DNA of 64,000 nucleotides, taken from Solen grandis. Taxonomy: Eukaryota; Mollusca; Bivalvia; Adapedonta; Solenidae. The position numbers were made by a program, and so were the translations under genes. The notes beneath the pieces are model-generated. The model was not told the origin of the DNA and searched no databases. It worked only from the letters and a program-made list of their open reading frames with translations. Below, one piece after another: positions 59,590 to 64,000 of this stretch. Position 1 is the stretch's first letter, and every line of letters starts with the position of its first letter. Location: positions 37,759,365-37,823,364 of the forward strand of contig CM037792.1 of NCBI GenBank assembly GCA_021229015.1. The letters are read 5' to 3'.

Positions 59590-60940
59590 GCCATAACTCT
59601 CTTAAAAATTGAGGAACCAGGTCACTTCGACGATATGCGTATCTACTCTTGGTAATTATAAAGCTTCCCATAAAGTTTCATTGAATTCAAGCCATTAGTT
59701 CCTGAGAAATAGCCCGGACAAAAATCATGCAACATGAACTATAGGCCAAAAAGTCAAGGGGCCATAACTCTGTGAAAAATTCAGGAACCAGGTCACACCG
59801 ACGATATGCGTATCTACTCTTGGTGATAAAGCTTCCCATAAAGTTTTTGACCTTTTCCAGAAATAGCCCGGACAAAATCATGCAAATGACTATAGGCCAA
59901 AAAGTCAATGGGCCTTAACTCTTTGAAAAATTTAGGAATCAGGTCATGCTGACGATATGCCCATCTCCTCTTGGTAATAAAGCTTCCCATACAGTTTCAT
60001 TGAATTCAAGCCATTAGTTCCTGAGAAATAGCCCGGACAAGAATCATGCAATATGTACTATAGGCCAAAAAGTCAATGGGCCTTAACTCTTTGAAAAATT
60101 TAGGAATCAGGTCATGCTGACGATATGCCCATCTCCTCTTGGTAATAAAGCTTCCCATAAGTTTTTGAATTCAAGCCATTAGTTCCTGAGAAATAGCCCG
60201 GACAAGAATCATGCAATATGTACTATAGGCCAAAAGGTCAAGGGGCCTTAACTCTTTGAAAAATTTAGGAATCGGGTCATGCTGACAATATGCGCATCTC
60301 CTCTTGGTAATAAAGCTTCCCATAAAGTTTCGTTGAATTCAAGCCATTAGTTCCTGAGAAATAGCCCGGACAAGAATCATGCAATATGTACTATAGGCCA
60401 AAAAGTCAAGGGGCCATAACTCTGTGAAAAATTGAGGAACCTAGTCACGCCGACGATATGCGTATCTACTCTTGGTGGTAAAGCTTCCCATAAAGTTTCG
60501 TTGAATTCAAGCCATTAATTCCTGAGAAATAGCCCGGACAAGAATCATGCAATATGAACTAAAGACCAAAAAGTCAAGGGGCCTTAACTCTGTGAAAAAT
60601 TTAGGAATCAGGTCATGCTGACGATATGAGCATCTCCTCTTGGTAATAAAGCTTCCCATAAAGTTTTGTTGAATTCAAGCCATTAGTTCCTGAGAAATAG
60701 CCCGGACAAGAATCATACAATATGTACTATAGGCCGAAAAGTCAATGGGCCATAACTCTGTGAAAAATTTAGGAATAGGGTCATGCTGACGATATGCGCA
60801 TTTCCTTTTGGTAATAAAGCTTCCCATAAAGTTTCGTTGAATTCAAGCCGTTAGTTCCTGAGAAATAGTCCGGACAAGGAAAGTGTGACGGACGGACGGA
60901 CAAAGCGGCGACTATATGCGTCACCTTCGGTGAGCATAAT
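59590..60940 (+). mobile_element. Pearl-like array, eight units
   Basis: Eight units of about 165-170 bases (one shortened to about 150) start near 59,590, 59,759, 59,910, 60,080, 60,242, 60,412, 60,579 and 60,747. They share 'taactctNtgaaaaattNag', 'gacgatatgcg', 'aataaagcttcccata' and 'cctgagaaatagcccggaca'. The last runs into GACGGACGGACGGAC and the end hairpin GTCACCTTCGGTGA. The left end was not identified. Minus-strand frames here are repeat-derived. Confidence 0.85.
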
Positions 60941-61170
60941 TAGAAGTTGTAGCTTAAACATTCAATAGAAGGTCATGGTCAAAATCATCCACGGTCAAAG
61001 TTAAATGCAACACACAAAACTGTAAATGTGGTACAAAACTGAAAGTCGGAGCTCCCTATATAAGTCTACTGGTCTGTAAAAACAAGGGAACATCAGGCAT
61101 GGACAATTATGACCAAAGGGTCACAATTTGAACAAACTTGTCAAAGGACATCGTCCTTTGATTTTATATT
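60941..61170. other. Non-coding repeat spacer
   Basis: Carries a copy of the 'caaagttaaatgcaac' piece seen near 58,570 and 59,070. Confidence 0.5.
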
Positions 61171-62844
61171 AACAAGAGCCATGTTGACATGGCCATCCCC
61201 CGCTGTAAGCTTGCTCTCTAGAAGATGTATTGGAGAGTAGAAAATTTCATTTTTAAAAGAAATTTTTTAGTAATGAAGACTGCTTAAAGTAATTATAGAT
61301 ATGAAACCCATGTTAGACCTACTAATTCCTCTATTTTGAGGCCTACAGGTAAAATGTCAAGGTCACTGTGATAAAAATTAAGCCTGAAAAGTAACAAAGG
61401 GCAATAACCAAAACATTATGAAAGGTAAAGTTATCATTCTTGTGAACTGCACTCCTCCTCAATGAGATCTATTCACCTATGAAGTTTCAAGTTGATATCT
61501 CAAATACTTTTTGAGTTTAGCTCCAGACAAAAATTAAGCCTGAAAAATAACAAAGGGCAATAACTCAAATATTATGAAAGGTAGAGTTATCATTCTTGTG
61601 AACTGCACACCTCCTCCATAAGATCTATCCACCTATGAAGTTTCGAGTTGTCATCTCAAATACTTTTCGAGTTATACTCTGGACAAAAATTAAGTCTGAA
61701 ATATAACAAAGGGCAATAACTCAAAAAGTATGAAAGGTAGAGCTATCATTCCTGTGCACTGCACTCCTCCTCAATGAGATCTATTCACCTATGAATTATC
61801 AAGTTGATACCTCAAATACTTTTTGAGTTACGCTCTGGACAAAAATTAAGTCTGAAAAATAACAAAGGGCAATAACTCAAAATTATGAAATTCTAAAGAC
61901 TTATATTTCGTCCAAATATCAGCTTTCTATCTCATCTGGAAGCGAATTTATACGCATCTGAAATTTGACATCAATGGTTCGAACCTTGGATTTGCCACAG
62001 AACCATTGCTTTTTCGAATTTTGAAAAACGGACACCGGGGTGCACAACTAGAGCCTAACATACACATTCTGTGAAATTTTGATGAAAATCGGTCCAGAAA
62101 TAATGGCTGTAGACCACGTAAACTTTTGTAGACAACGTCAAGTGTGACGTCATATGGCGTCATAGGCATATGAATATCACTGAAATCAAAATTTCAGCAT
62201 CTGAAGTATATACCATTAAATTTTCATCGTTCTTTGACCATTCCAACATATAGAAATTAACGCGTAGAAAAGGAGGAAAAAAAGAATAATAAGAATAAAC
62301 AGTACAAACCCAATAGGACTTTCTGCATAGGCAGAAAGTCCTAATAACTCAGAAAGTATGTAAGGTAAAGTTATCATTCTTGTGCACTGCACTCCTCCTC
62401 AATGAAATCTATTCACCTATAAAGTATCAAGTATATAACTCAAATACTTTTGTAGTTATGCTCCAGACAAAAATTAAGTCTAAAAAAATAACAAAGGGCA
62501 ATAACTCAGAAAGTATGAAAGGTAGAGTTATTATTCTTGCACACTGCACTCCTCCTCAATGAGATCTATTCACCTATGAATTATCAAGTTGATACCTCAA
62601 ATACTTTGCGAGTTATGCTCTGGACAAAAATTAAGTCTGAAAAATAACAAAGGGCAATAACTAAAAAATTATGAAAGGTAGAGTTATCATTCTTGTGCAC
62701 TGCACTCCTCCTCAATGAGATCTATCAATCTATGAAGTATCAAGTTGATACCTCAAATCCTTTTTCAGTTATGCTCCGGACAGCAATGTCGGACGGACGG
62801 ACGGAGACTATTACTATATTCCCCGCCGCCTTTTGGCGGGGGAT
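61171..62844 (+). mobile_element. Pearl-like element, same family as 50,766
   Basis: Left palindrome GCCATGTTGACATGGC. The core has about seven units of roughly 160 bases ('tcaatgagatctattcacct', 'gaaaaataacaaagggcaa'). Then comes GGACGGACGGACGG (about 62,793-62,806) and the right hairpin CCCCGCCGCCTTTTGGCGGGG then GATA. It is more than twice as long as its sister through unit number and an inserted repeat. Confidence 0.85.
61890..62343 (-). mobile_element. TTTCTGC-hairpin element nested in the Pearl-like array
   Basis: Reverse-oriented single unit of the family at 30,690-32,260. It contains 'gaacNNtNgattNgccacag', 'aaaacggacacc', TGACGTCA and the end hairpin AGGACTTTCTGC...GCAGAAAGTCCT. The host unit resumes at 'aataactcagaaagta'. 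The small minus-strand frame inside repeats the frames in the + copies and is not a gene. Confidence 0.8.
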
Positions 62845-62924
62845 AAAAAGGGTAAACACCTGATTTAATTGGTCAGCTTTAAATGAAATTTGCCAAGAGC
62901 TTATGGTAATAAATATTGGCATGA

Positions 62925-63420
62925 GGTTTGAAGATGATTGTTTTAGAAATGCAGGTGCTAGAGCATAAACAATGTGAAATCTGGCACTTTTTTAAATTTA
63001 AAGAAGCATAACTCCTGACCTTATTGGCAGATATCAGCCATAATCAAACTTTACCAAAAAGATTATGGCTAAGAACAATGTCTTAAAATTTGAAGATGAC
63101 TGCTGTAGAAATGAAGATGCTTAAGTGTAAGCAATGTGAAATCTGGCATTTATTTACATTAAAAGGGGCACAACTCATTACTTAATTAATAACTATCAGC
63201 CACAATCAAACTTGGCCAAAATATAATGAATATAACTATTGTTTTCAAGTTTGAAGATGATTGCTTAAGAAATAAAGGTTCAAGAACTAGTGTAAACAAT
63301 GTGAAATCCGCATATTGGCCGATATCAGCCATAATCAAACTTGATCGCGAGATTATGGTCATAAACATCATCATAAAGTTTCAAATTGATTGCGTAAGAA
63401 ATGAAGACGCGGTATTTTAA
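62925..63420 (+). repeat. Tandem units of the 24,110 type
   Basis: Three units of about 160-180 bases share 'aacaatgtgaaatctggca', 'atatcagccataatcaaact' and 'gtttgaagatgattg'. Confidence 0.8.
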
Positions 63421-64000
63421 AACAAGAGCTCCGCATACGGGTGCCAACGCTCATCTGTTTTTGCCAACGTTACACATTTTTGTTAATCACTTAAAAAAAT
63501 TGACCTTGAAAAACACAACTAAAACTGTAAGCCTTTAAATGCAAAGTTGAAGTATCATACCCTTTAAATTTGACCTTTGACTTTGAAGGATGACCTTGAC
63601 CTTTGCATGGAATAGAATGTATACAAAACAAAGATGTAAAATATGTAAACAAAAAATCACAATTGTTAATCCATTGAGTTTTTGATAATCAACACAAAAC
63701 TGTAAAATTTGAAGACATTTAAAAAAAAAATGTTCTTTTTTAACTGCCTGAAGATCATGACCAAAATCACACCTGCACAGGTTCATATGATGACAAACCA
63801 GTATACAAAGCTAAAAAAAAAATAATTGAAAAATGACAAAGAAATACCTATTATAAAACTTGTCCAAAGTTATGGTAAAACAAGTAACTGGTGTTGTATG
63901 CAACACATAAAGTCCCCTACCGGCTCCACCTTGACTCAATATGGTAATCAATCCCATTTTTTGCCATATTTTCACTATTTCCGTTACCATAGCAACCACA
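63421..64000. other. Repeat-like non-coding end of the window
   Basis: AACAAGAGCTCCGCATACGG at 63,422 looks like the left end of another hairpin element running out of the window. 63,560-63,610 has 'tgaccttgacctttg'. No gene. Confidence 0.5.

Noticed and set aside
61948..62169. Protein similarity between 61,948-62,169 (minus) and frames near 31,405-31,608 (plus)
   Set aside because: The shared peptide reflects shared repeat DNA (TTTCTGC family), not a conserved gene.
23267..63420. CRISPR-like arrays
   Set aside because: The repeats are 80-450-bp tandem units without unique spacers, in a eukaryotic genome. They are minisatellite cores of transposable elements.

Overview
This is eukaryotic genomic DNA, AT-rich, intron-bearing and dominated by repeats. 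The best guess is a marine bivalve mollusc. The support is many copies of hairpin-ended elements with tandem-repeat cores and (ACGG)n tracts (the 'Pearl' type architecture described in bivalves), tRNA-derived SINEs, and BEL/Pao, RNase H-bearing LINE, L1-like and pogo/Tigger remnants. Species cannot be fixed from the sequence. There are no bacterial genes, rRNA genes, free-standing tRNA genes or CRISPR arrays.

Layout. 1-7.5 kb: gene-free DNA with decayed repeats and a dead LINE (5.7-6.5 kb). 7.5-7.8 kb: a SINE. 7,827-22,456: the clearest structure in the window, a head-to-tail BEL/Pao LTR retrotransposon dimer arranged LTR-internal-LTR-internal-LTR. Both internal regions carry gag (DUF1759 type), reverse transcriptase, RNase H and integrase remnants. 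Both lack the zinc knuckle and aspartic protease segment, and they share several stops. 22.5-35.4 kb: Pearl-like elements, a second SINE, a dead pogo/Tigger transposase, and a family of repeats full of TGACGTCA palindromes.

35,986-41,827: two large coding exons on the + strand of a sodium-coupled solute transporter (SLC5; monocarboxylate/multivitamin transporter branch). Its 3' end is lost in a 100-N assembly gap. The 4.3-kb intron is packed with repeats, including an L1-like fragment. 42-64 kb: almost continuous hairpin-ended, tandem-core elements, several nested inside one another. Scattered among them are three good exons on the - strand (58,849-58,653; 56,051-55,953; 47,447-47,235) with compatible phases. 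They probably belong to one multi-pass membrane protein gene that I do not recognise.

Two observations look most worth following. First, nested insertions whose reconstructed empty sites show no target duplication and a split A|A dinucleotide point to rolling-circle (Helentron-like) movement of these bivalve repeats. Second, a five-unit micro-array copies the end of a host exon together with its 5' splice site. I found no convincing new multi-gene system.
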